Assembly: GCA_947178235.1 (NCBI GenBank)
Contig: CAMWXQ010000040.1
Coordinates: 1-7,957 of the forward strand
Direction: 5' to 3'
DNA from: an uncultured Muribaculaceae bacterium
GTDB taxonomy: Bacteria > Bacteroidota > Bacteroidia > Bacteroidales > Muribaculaceae
Length of the DNA stretch: 7,957 nt
In this document: positions 1 through 6,048 of the stretch, piece by piece
How positions within the stretch are numbered: position 1 is the first letter of the stretch
Layout of the letters: each line of letters begins with the position of its first letter
Notes under the pieces: generated by a model
Seen by the model: only the letters and a program-made list of their open reading frames with translations
Told to the model about the DNA's origin: nothing
The model's database searches: none
Translations under genes and position numbers: made by a program

Positions 1-375
1 CTTGGACGCCTCGATCGCCGGGGCCAGGCGGTCGACACGTTTGATCGAATTAAAGTCGAGGCAGAAGATCAAGTCGGCTTCGGACACAAGCCTCTCGGCC
101 AGTTCGGGCTGGCGTGTCAGCGAGACGATGTCGCGCACACCGGGGAGGAACATCAGCGAGCGTGGCGGGCAGTCGGCCGTCACGATGCGGGCATCCTTGC
201 CGAGGGCCCGCAGAACCGAACAGAGTCCGGTCGACGAGCCGAGAGCATCCCCGTCGGGGCTGACGTGGCAGGTGATGACGATATGGTTGGACGCAAGCAC
301 GAGCTGTTTGACCCGTTCGACCTGTTCCGTGGGTATCACCGTCCTGAAACGGCTATGGCGTTGGTATGCAGACAT
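1..375 (-). CDS. nrnA: DHH-family phosphoesterase, NrnA-like oligoribonuclease/pAp phosphatase (N-terminal part only)
   Basis: Translating the minus strand from the ATG at 375-373 gives 125 uninterrupted codons that run off the left edge, so the C-terminal part (DHHA1 domain) is outside the window. Around residues 37-48 the protein reads HVSPDGDALGSS, the first metal-binding motif of DHH phosphoesterases, with H37, D41 and D43 as ligands. D107 in LDFNSIKR matches the second aspartate motif. Family members of about 320-340 residues degrade nanoRNA and dephosphorylate 3'-phosphoadenosine 5'-phosphate in the cytoplasm using manganese. The start was chosen because the conserved domain begins about 30 residues later, as is normal, and a promoter motif lies 48-55 nt upstream. 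GC and codon use match the lysC-lysA block. The family assignment is firm. Choosing NrnA over another DHH subgroup is inference, because the C-terminus is missing. Confidence 0.85.
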   Translation of the reverse strand, partial: MSAYQRHSRFRTVIPTEQVERVKQLVLASNHIVITCHVSPDGDALGSSTGLCSVLRALGKDARIVTADCPPRSLMFLPGVRDIVSLTRQPELAERLVSEADLIFCLDFNSIKRVDRLAPAIEASK

Positions 376-422
376 CGGTAAATCGTTCCGGTTTATGCTT
401 TCAGAAAAATTCAATCAGAGTG

Positions 423-430
423 CAAAGTTA
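423..430 (-). promoter_or_regulatory. Bacteroidota-type -7 element for nrnA
   Basis: On the minus strand this reads TAACTTTG, an exact match to the TAnnTTTG -7 element of the Bacteroidota primary sigma factor. A T-rich stretch containing TTTC lies about 21 nt upstream and could act as a weak -33 element. The implied leader before the nrnA ATG is about 40-45 nt. The same octamer occurs upstream of lysC. Confidence 0.65.
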
Positions 431-454
431 CAAAAAATTCCCGACATCTGGGAA
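431..454 (-). terminator. Small intrinsic-terminator-like hairpin after the KilA-N gene
   Basis: On the minus strand TTCCC, a 7-nt loop and GGGAA form a 5-bp stem followed directly by six Ts and a G. That is a short stem plus U-tract, placed 74 nt beyond the KilA-N stop codon. The T-run directly abuts the -7 element of nrnA, so the hairpin also occupies the nrnA -33 region. The stem is short, so efficiency is uncertain. Confidence 0.45.
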
Positions 455-470
455 AGAAAAAGCGATACTG

Positions 471-527
471 CTATTCAAGTTCATATGTATCAATGATGCG
501 TTGTAATTCGGCCTCCGTGGGAAGCAT
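471..527 (-). CDS. Possible 18-codon mini-ORF or displaced C-terminal tail of the KilA-N protein
   Basis: Directly after the TAA stop of the KilA-N gene (530-528), in the same frame, an ATG at 527-525 opens 18 codons ending in TAG at 473-471. The peptide is MLPTEAELQRIIDTYELE. It is charged and amphipathic, and reads like a protein C-terminus rather than random intergenic sequence. It may be a translationally coupled micropeptide (stop and start abut as TAAATG), a former C-terminal extension cut off by a nonsense change, or chance. No function can be assigned and expression is unproven. Confidence 0.25.
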   Translation of the reverse strand: MLPTEAELQRIIDTYELE

Positions 528-1337
528 TTATTTTAGAAGTTTTCTTTGGTTATCGCTGCTCTCCAATATGCTCATTTGGTGGATTGCGATTTGGTTTAGC
601 TTGACAAGTCGCTCGCTTTGGGTCATCCCCTGCTCGATGAAAACCGCATTAAGATTCTCCATATTCGACAGGCAGATAAGCTCGTTGATTGTAGCATAGT
701 CGCGTACGTTGCCTTTGAGGTCGGGATTCGCTTCACGCCATTGCTTTGCCGTTACACCGAACATCGCAACATTCAGCACATCGGCTTCATTGGCATAGAT
801 TATGCTCGCCTGTGCTGAGGTAACTTTAGCAGGTATGAGGTTCTGCTTTATTGCATCCGTGTGTATGCGGTAGTTGATTTTGGATAGTTCACGCTTTGCC
901 GACCAACCGATCAATCGTTGTTCTTCCGTTTTAAGTCGCTGAAATTCTCTGACAATATACAGTTCGAACTCGACAGAAATCCAACTTGCAAACTTGAAAG
1001 CAATATCCTTGTGCGCATAGGTGCCACCGTAACGCCCGGATTTTGCAATTATGCCGACTGCATCAGTCGCTTCTATCCATTTCTTCGGTGAAAGGGTAAA
1101 CGCATTCAATCCGGCTTGCATTCTAAACCCCTCGAATTCGGTGGGTTTAAAATCGGGATTGTATAGCTGTTCCCAAATTCCGAGATATTCAATAGTATTG
1201 CGATTTCTCATCCAGTTTGCTATCACTGCATTAGGCTCATCACTCTTGTGCCGTGCCAAATCCGTCAATGAGATATAGTCTTCCCCGCTGACTGAAATTA
1301 TTGTGATATTCGTATTTTGAACGATGATTTTAGCCAT
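528..1337 (-). CDS. KilA-N domain-containing protein
   Basis: The protein has 269 residues. Residues about 19-135 form a KilA-N domain: YISLTDLARHK, then a helical segment with NWMRNRNTIEYLGIWEQLYN, and finally GRYGGTYAHKDIAFKFASWI at 101-120. The last stretch is the most diagnostic part of the family. After a charged linker, residues about 170-262 form a helical module (EADVLNVAMFGVTAKQW, then RDYATINELICLSN) that I recall accompanying KilA-N in Bacteroidota proteins. KilA-N is a DNA-binding fold common in phages and large DNA viruses and also found in solitary bacterial genes; the role of this one is unknown. The gene stands alone between the lys-transporter operon and nrnA, and is AT-richer than both (42% GC in 541-600), which suggests transfer. 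No clear promoter motif is visible in the roughly 120 nt before it. The domain call is strong; function is not assigned. Confidence 0.85.
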   Translation of the reverse strand: MAKIIVQNTNITIISVSGEDYISLTDLARHKSDEPNAVIANWMRNRNTIEYLGIWEQLYNPDFKPTEFEGFRMQAGLNAFTLSPKKWIEATDAVGIIAKSGRYGGTYAHKDIAFKFASWISVEFELYIVREFQRLKTEEQRLIGWSAKRELSKINYRIHTDAIKQNLIPAKVTSAQASIIYANEADVLNVAMFGVTAKQWREANPDLKGNVRDYATINELICLSNMENLNAVFIEQGMTQSERLVKLNQIAIHQMSILESSDNQRKLLK

Positions 1338-1361
1338 AAGAATTTGAAGCTACACATTACC

Positions 1362-1378
1362 GGGGCGCTCCGCGCCTC
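1362..1378. repeat. GC-rich 7-bp inverted repeat upstream of the KilA-N gene
   Basis: GGGGCGC and GCGCCTC pair with one G-T wobble around a 3-nt TCC loop. The structure lies 25 nt before the KilA-N start and has no T-run on either side. It could be a second structure in the transporter 3' region, or an operator or leader hairpin for KilA-N. The sequence does not decide between them. Confidence 0.35.
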
Positions 1379-1400
1379 AGAGGATATATTATTATATTTG

Positions 1401-1432
1401 GGAGGCAAGCACTCGGCAGAGTGCTTGCCTCC
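1401..1432 (-). terminator. Perfect 14-bp hairpin after the OPT transporter gene
   Basis: Positions 1401-1414 and 1419-1432 are exact reverse complements around a 4-nt loop, about 26 nt beyond the transporter stop codon. The very stable stem and its position at the end of the lysC-lysA-transporter operon suggest a transcription terminator or 3'-end-stabilising structure. On the minus strand it is followed by an AT-rich stretch (CAAATATAATAATATATCC) rather than a clean T-tract. It is therefore not a textbook intrinsic terminator. Confidence 0.6.
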
Positions 1433-1457
1433 TATATGGGTGTTTGTTGCTATCTAT

Positions 1458-3437
1458 TTACTTCTTCGCGGACATGGAGGCGCGGGTGAGGTAGATGATG
1501 AGGGCGGCGTAGAAGAGGATGCCGAGCCACTGGACGGTGATGCCGGGGAGAGGACACTCGTACTCGAATCCGAGGAAGCGGGTCAAGGCTGCAAAGACGC
1601 CGAAGAGGGCGCCGCCTGCGATGAGGCCCGAGGAGATGAGTGTGCCGCGATCCTGGCGCGCTGCGTTGACGGCCTTGTCCTCAGAGCGGGTGCTGACGAA
1701 CCACGAGATGGCACCGCCGACGAGGAGGGGAGTGTTGAGCGACAGGGGGATGAACATGCCGAGGCAGAAGGCGAGGGCGGGGACACCGAGCCAGTTGAGC
1801 AGAAGGGCGAGGACAGCGCCGGTCATGTAGAGAATCCAAGGAGTCTCGCCACCCATCATGAGGGGCTCGATGACCTTGGCCATAGCGTTGGCCTGGGGTG
1901 CCACGAGGGCATTGTCGCCCGTGAATCCATAGACCTGGTTGAGCAGGAGGATGACGCCTCCGACGGTGGCGGCGGACACGAGTGTGCCGAGGAACTTCCA
2001 GCTCTCCTGCTTGCGCGGGGTCGAGCCGAGCCAGTAGCCGACTTTGAGGTCGGTGACGAAGCCGCCCGCCATCGAGAGTGCGGTACATACCACGCCACCG
2101 ATGACCATGGAGGCCACGATGCCCGAGGTTCCGCTGAGGCCGATGCCCACGAAGATCGCCGATGCAATGATGAGGGTCATCAGCGTCATGCCCGATACAG
2201 GGTTCGAGCCGACGATGGCTATGGCGTTGGCGGCCACGGTGGTGAAGAGGAAGGCGATCACGGTCACGACTACCCATGCCACGAGTGCCTGCCAGAAGGT
2301 ATTGATCACGCCGATCCAGAAGAAGGCGAGGACAGCCACGAGGGCGAGGACGGTGAAGAATACGACATGCTTCATGGAAATGTCCTCCTGCCAGCGCACA
2401 GTCTTGGCGGTCTCCGTGTTGCCTTTGAGTTCGCGTCCTGCGAGGCCTACGGCGCCGCGGATGATGGGCCACGACTTGACGATACCGATGATGCCGGCCA
2501 TGGCGATGCCGCCGATGCCAATCATGCGGGCGTAGTCGGAGAAGATCTGTTGGGGATCCATCTCCTGCATCCCTGCGCCGTATGTGCCTAGGAGCGGGAG
2601 GATTACCCACCAGACGAACATCGAGCCGGCGAAGATGATGAAGGCGTAGCGCAAGCCGATGATGTAGCCGAGGCCGAGGACGGCGGCGCCTGTGTTACAG
2701 CTCATCACGAGTTTGGTCTTCTCGGCGAGAGCTGTACCCCAACCTGTCGCGAGGGTATTGAGTGTCCCAGCCCACCATCCGAAGGTCTCGACTATGTAGT
2801 CGTAGAGGCCGCCGATGAGCGAGGCTATCACGAGGGTCTTGGCCTGGCCTGCACCGGCCTCATCCTTGCCGATGCCGCTCGCGAGCACCTGTGTGGTCGC
2901 GGTGGCTTCGGGGAAGGGATACTTGCCGTGCATATCCTTCACGAAATACTTGCGGAAGGGTATGAAGAAGAGGATGCCGAGGACACCTCCGAGGAGCGAG
3001 CTGAGGAAGATCTGGAAGAAGTTGACCGAGATCTCGGGATACTTGGCCTGCAAGATGTAGAGTGCGGGGAGGGTGAAGATGGCACCCGCCACAATTACGC
3101 CCGAACATGCGCCGATACTCTGGATCATCACATTCTGGCCGAGTGGATTGGCCATTTTGAGCGAGCGCGAGAGCCCGACGGCGATGATGGCGATGGGGAT
3201 GGCGGCCTCGAAGACCTGACCCACTTTGAGGCCGAGATATGCGGCTGCGGCACTGAAAATCACGGCCAGGAGGAGCCCCATCGACACAGAATAGGGGGTC
3301 ACCTCGGCGTAGTCGCGCGCGGGGTGCATGATGGGGCGGTAGGCCTCGTCATCGCCGAGCTCGCGGAACGCGTTTTCGGGAAGCTCGACAGGATCGGCAT
3401 CCTGCCACACCTCCTCGGGGGTTACGTTTTTTGACAT
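1458..3437 (-). CDS. OPT-family oligopeptide transporter
   Basis: This is a 659-residue polytopic inner-membrane protein of the OPT family, close in length to bacterial members (about 620-680). A hydrophilic N-terminus of about 45 residues precedes the first membrane span (about 50-70), which ends in the conserved AAAYLGLKVGQVFEA. Family landmarks follow: NPLGQNVMIQSIG at 97-109, GKYPFPEATATTQVLASG at 171-188, a cytosolic loop near 334-355 before a new hydrophobic block, and DLKVGYWLGSTPRKQ at 463-477. Many hydrophobic segments run to the short basic C-terminus (SAKK), consistent with roughly 14-16 spans. OPT proteins import short peptides or metal-chelate complexes using the ion gradient; the substrate cannot be read here. 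The gene starts 45 nt after the lysA stop with no promoter motif in the gap, so it is probably co-transcribed with lysC-lysA and would link peptide uptake to amino-acid synthesis. Long open frames on the opposite strand are composition artefacts. Confidence 0.93.
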   Translation of the reverse strand: MSKNVTPEEVWQDADPVELPENAFRELGDDEAYRPIMHPARDYAEVTPYSVSMGLLLAVIFSAAAAYLGLKVGQVFEAAIPIAIIAVGLSRSLKMANPLGQNVMIQSIGACSGVIVAGAIFTLPALYILQAKYPEISVNFFQIFLSSLLGGVLGILFFIPFRKYFVKDMHGKYPFPEATATTQVLASGIGKDEAGAGQAKTLVIASLIGGLYDYIVETFGWWAGTLNTLATGWGTALAEKTKLVMSCNTGAAVLGLGYIIGLRYAFIIFAGSMFVWWVILPLLGTYGAGMQEMDPQQIFSDYARMIGIGGIAMAGIIGIVKSWPIIRGAVGLAGRELKGNTETAKTVRWQEDISMKHVVFFTVLALVAVLAFFWIGVINTFWQALVAWVVVTVIAFLFTTVAANAIAIVGSNPVSGMTLMTLIIASAIFVGIGLSGTSGIVASMVIGGVVCTALSMAGGFVTDLKVGYWLGSTPRKQESWKFLGTLVSAATVGGVILLLNQVYGFTGDNALVAPQANAMAKVIEPLMMGGETPWILYMTGAVLALLLNWLGVPALAFCLGMFIPLSLNTPLLVGGAISWFVSTRSEDKAVNAARQDRGTLISSGLIAGGALFGVFAALTRFLGFEYECPLPGITVQWLGILFYAALIIYLTRASMSAKK

Positions 3438-3482
3438 TGGGTTGGTATTAATGGTTTTGGATTGGCTGGGGAGTGGTGGGTG

Positions 3483-4634
3483 TCACTTTCCGTGCAGATA
3501 GGATGACGGCAGGGGGCGGCAGTTGTATTGCGAGGCCATGACCTCGCCGTATGCACCCGCCGAGCGGATGGCGAGCAGGTCGCCGCGGCGGATGGAGGGG
3601 AGCATCTCGTCGGTGCCGAATATGTCGGCCGACTCGCACACGGGGCCTACGACATCATAGTGGTGCAGGTCGCCATGCGGGTCCGAGATATTCTCTATCT
3701 TGTGATGGGCATGGTAGAGCGCGGGGCGTATGAGGTCGGTCATACCGGCGTCGACGATGGCGAAACGCTTCGATGTGCCCTCCTTTACATATATCACGCG
3801 CGTGATGAGTGACCCGCACTGGCCGACAATCGAGCGTCCGAGCTCGAAGTGCACCTGCTGGTCGGGCAGGAGCCTCAGGTGATTGCGGAAGGTCTTGAAG
3901 TATCCCTCGAAGTCGGGGATAGGATGGCGGTCGGGATCCGCATAGTCGATGCCGAGGCCACCGCCGACATTGATGACGGAAATCTTCACCCCTCGCGCAG
4001 CGATTTCGGTCTGTATGCGGTTGATTTCCTGGCAGAGCATGATGAAGGGTTCGAAGTCGGTTATCTGAGACCCAATGTGGAAGTGGAGGCCGATGAGCTC
4101 AATCGAGGGGAGGTCGAGTGCGCGGTCGATCATCCCGCCGAGCTGCGGGAGATTGATGCCGAACTTATTCTCGGCCAGGCCGGTGGTGATGTACTCGTGT
4201 GTATGTGGATCGATGTTGGGGTTGACGCGCAGGGCCACACGGGCTTTCTTGCCCATGGCCGAGGCAATCTCGTCGATGACGTCGAGCTCGGCCTCGCTCT
4301 CGACATTGAAGCATCCGATCTCGGCCTGCAAGGCAACGATGATGTCGGCGTCGGTCTTGCCCACACCCGCGAACACAATCTTGTCGGCGGGGAATCCGGC
4401 TTCGAGTGCGGCTTCGATCTCGCCGCCGCTCACCGCGTCCACCCCGAGCCCTGCGCCCTGGATACGTCGCAGGATGCCTGGATTGGCATTGGCTTTGATG
4501 GCATAGTGGACTCTGAACCGCTCGTCGCGTGACGTACGCTTCACCTCGGCCAGTGTCTGGTCGAGCAGCCCGAGGTCGTAGAAGTAGAACGGGGTGGCGA
4601 TGTCGCGCAGCTCGTTGATGGGGAATCTTGTCAT
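3483..4634 (-). CDS. lysA: Diaminopimelate decarboxylase
   Basis: This 383-residue fold-type III PLP enzyme decarboxylates meso-diaminopimelate to L-lysine, the last step of the pathway, in the cytoplasm. The PLP-binding lysine is K47 in HYAIKAN. HFHIGSQ at 184-190 and the phosphate-binding GGGLG at 224-228 are present. ELGRS at 264-268 corresponds to the usual EPGRS, with Leu replacing Pro. CESADIFG at 333-340 supplies the active-site cysteine and glutamate donated across the dimer, and SAGAYG at 358-363 and the C-terminal YNCRP are intact. The C-terminus is shorter than in proteobacterial LysA, which I recall as normal for Bacteroidota. The ATG overlaps the lysC stop by 4 nt (ATGA), so translation is probably coupled. 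Biosynthetic arginine decarboxylase and carboxynorspermidine decarboxylase are excluded by length and the lysC neighbour. Confidence 0.96.
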   Translation of the reverse strand: MTRFPINELRDIATPFYFYDLGLLDQTLAEVKRTSRDERFRVHYAIKANANPGILRRIQGAGLGVDAVSGGEIEAALEAGFPADKIVFAGVGKTDADIIVALQAEIGCFNVESEAELDVIDEIASAMGKKARVALRVNPNIDPHTHEYITTGLAENKFGINLPQLGGMIDRALDLPSIELIGLHFHIGSQITDFEPFIMLCQEINRIQTEIAARGVKISVINVGGGLGIDYADPDRHPIPDFEGYFKTFRNHLRLLPDQQVHFELGRSIVGQCGSLITRVIYVKEGTSKRFAIVDAGMTDLIRPALYHAHHKIENISDPHGDLHHYDVVGPVCESADIFGTDEMLPSIRRGDLLAIRSAGAYGEVMASQYNCRPLPSSYLHGK

Positions 4635-5959
4635 GCCTCGGGAGTGTTGAAGAGTTTTTGGCTGAGGAGGTTGAGGGCCTTGACCTTGTCCTCCTTGCGG
4701 ATGAGGAAGGAGATGTTGAAGTTCGATCCGCCGTAAGAGATCATCCTCACGGGAATCTCGGAGAGGGCCTCGATGGCTCGCGCCTCATATCCCGCATTGG
4801 TCCACTCCATATTGCCCACGACGGCGATGATGACCATGTCGCGGTCGACGGTCACGGTGCCGAACTTCTTCAACTCATCCGTGATCTCGGGGAGAAAACG
4901 CTCTGAGTCTATCGTGAGCGACACGCCGACCTCACTCGTGGCCACCATGTCTATCGGGGTCTTGAACTTCTCAAACGTCTCGAACACGCGGGTGAGGAAG
5001 CCGTAGGCGAGCAGCATTCGCGAGCTCTTGATCTTGATGGCTGTCACATTGTCCTTGGCGGCGACCGCCTTGATCGACGGCTCGGCTATATTGTTGTATA
5101 TCAGTGTCCCCTTGGCCTCAGGCTCCATGGTGTTGAGCAGACGGACGGGGATATTGTTCACCTTTGCGGGCAGTACACAGGTCGGGTGCAGGATCTTGGC
5201 CCCGAAATAAGCCAGTTCGGCAGCCTCCTCGTAGTGTAGTTCGCCAACGGGGCGCGTGCCCTCGACAAAGCGCGGGTCATTGTTGTGCATACCGTCGATG
5301 TCGGTCCAGATCTCGACCTCCTCGGCCTCGATGGCTGCGCCGATGAGCGACGCCGTATAGTCGCTGCCGCCGCGTTGCAGGTTGTCGACCTCACCCGCAT
5401 AGTTTCGGCAGATGTACCCCTGCGTGATGTAGATGTCCGCATCCATGTATCGGTCGAGCAGGGCCTGGAGGTTGGCCTGTATGTGGTTCATGTCCGGCTC
5501 GGCGTTCTCGCCGGTCTTCATGTATTCGAGTGCGGGGAGCGCCTCGGCATTGATGCCGCGCTCATTGAGGAGGATGGTCATCATCGCCACGCTCATCATC
5601 TCGCCCTGGGCCAGTATCATCTTCTCCTCCACTGACGTGAACTGGGGCAGGCGGGCAAAGGAGCGCAGATAGTTGAAGTATCCCTTTATCTCTTTCAGTG
5701 CCTTCTCGCGGCTTTCGTGGCGGTCATAGAGCTTGGCGATGGTTTGCAGATACTTGGATTCGAGGATATTGATGGTCTCCTTAGCGGCATTGACGTTGCG
5801 TTTGTAGAGATAGTCGGCAATCTCCACGAGTGTGTTTGTGGTGCCCGACATCGCGGACAGCACGATGATATTGCGGCCACGGGGGGCTACGAGCGATGCA
5901 ACGTGGCGGATTCTCTCCGCCGAACCTACCGAGGTTCCACCGAATTTCAGTACTTTCAT
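4631..5959 (-). CDS. lysC: Aspartate kinase, monofunctional with tandem ACT domains
   Basis: The 442-residue protein phosphorylates L-aspartate with ATP, the committed step to lysine/diaminopimelate, threonine and methionine. KFGGTSVGS at 5-13 is the kinase signature. QRGGSDYTA at 195-203 and EVEIWTDIDGMHNNDPR at 214-230 form the substrate- and nucleotide-binding core. From about residue 305 two ACT regulatory modules follow, with TSEVGVSLTID at 341-351 and SYGGSNFNISFLI at 408-420. Length and ACT sequence resemble the lysine-sensitive LysC type, and no homoserine dehydrogenase domain is attached. Lysine feedback is therefore likely, but it is inferred. The gene heads the operon, with lysA overlapping its stop codon by 4 nt. 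Its promoter motif lies 24 nt upstream, leaving a leader too short for a lysine riboswitch. Confidence 0.96.
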   Translation of the reverse strand: MKVLKFGGTSVGSAERIRHVASLVAPRGRNIIVLSAMSGTTNTLVEIADYLYKRNVNAAKETINILESKYLQTIAKLYDRHESREKALKEIKGYFNYLRSFARLPQFTSVEEKMILAQGEMMSVAMMTILLNERGINAEALPALEYMKTGENAEPDMNHIQANLQALLDRYMDADIYITQGYICRNYAGEVDNLQRGGSDYTASLIGAAIEAEEVEIWTDIDGMHNNDPRFVEGTRPVGELHYEEAAELAYFGAKILHPTCVLPAKVNNIPVRLLNTMEPEAKGTLIYNNIAEPSIKAVAAKDNVTAIKIKSSRMLLAYGFLTRVFETFEKFKTPIDMVATSEVGVSLTIDSERFLPEITDELKKFGTVTVDRDMVIIAVVGNMEWTNAGYEARAIEALSEIPVRMISYGGSNFNISFLIRKEDKVKALNLLSQKLFNTPEA

Positions 5960-5982
5960 CCTTATTTAATCTATTTGGAGGT

Positions 5983-5990
5983 CAAAGTTA
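5983..5990 (-). promoter_or_regulatory. Bacteroidota-type -7 element for lysC
   Basis: The minus strand reads TAACTTTG, an exact TAnnTTTG match, 23 nt before the lysC ATG, giving a leader of roughly 15-20 nt. No good TTTG -33 element is seen at the usual spacing; the upstream stretch is T-rich (CTTTTTCG). It separates the lys operon from the restriction operon. Confidence 0.65.
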
Positions 5991-5998
5991 CGAAAAAG

Positions 5999-6048
5999 AA
6001 TCGAGAAATATGGATGTCACCGCATATGTATACCTATCAATCTCGATT
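5999..6048 (-). terminator. Possible terminator at the end of the restriction-modification operon
   Basis: AATCGAGA at 5999-6006 and TCTCGATT at 6041-6048 are a perfect 8-bp inverted repeat. A further 5-bp pair lies inside (ATATG at 6008-6012, CATAT at 6022-6026). On the minus strand the second arm is followed by CTTTTTC, giving a stem plus T-run directly after the endonuclease reading frame, and the first arm overlaps its stop codon. The internal loop is asymmetric, so folding stability is uncertain. It could instead be an operator near the lysC promoter. Confidence 0.35.

Noticed and set aside
1393..1400. TATATTTG on the plus strand, matching TAnnTTTG
   Set aside because: It points away from every real gene, runs straight into the 14-bp hairpin and lies in an AT-rich stretch, so a chance match is likely.
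1317..2591. 424-codon open frame on the plus strand, the longest opposite-strand ORF
   Set aside because: It lies antisense to the OPT transporter, has a repetitive acidic Gly/Asp/Glu/His composition without domain motifs, and is explained by the GC-rich codon pattern of the true gene.
2928..4532. Plus-strand frames at 2928-3434 and 3849-4532
   Set aside because: They are antisense shadows of the transporter and lysA, whose conserved motifs show the minus strand is coding.
5960..6046. A lysine riboswitch or attenuator upstream of lysC
   Set aside because: The promoter motif leaves only about 15-20 nt of leader, far too short for an L-box, and no suitable structure is seen.
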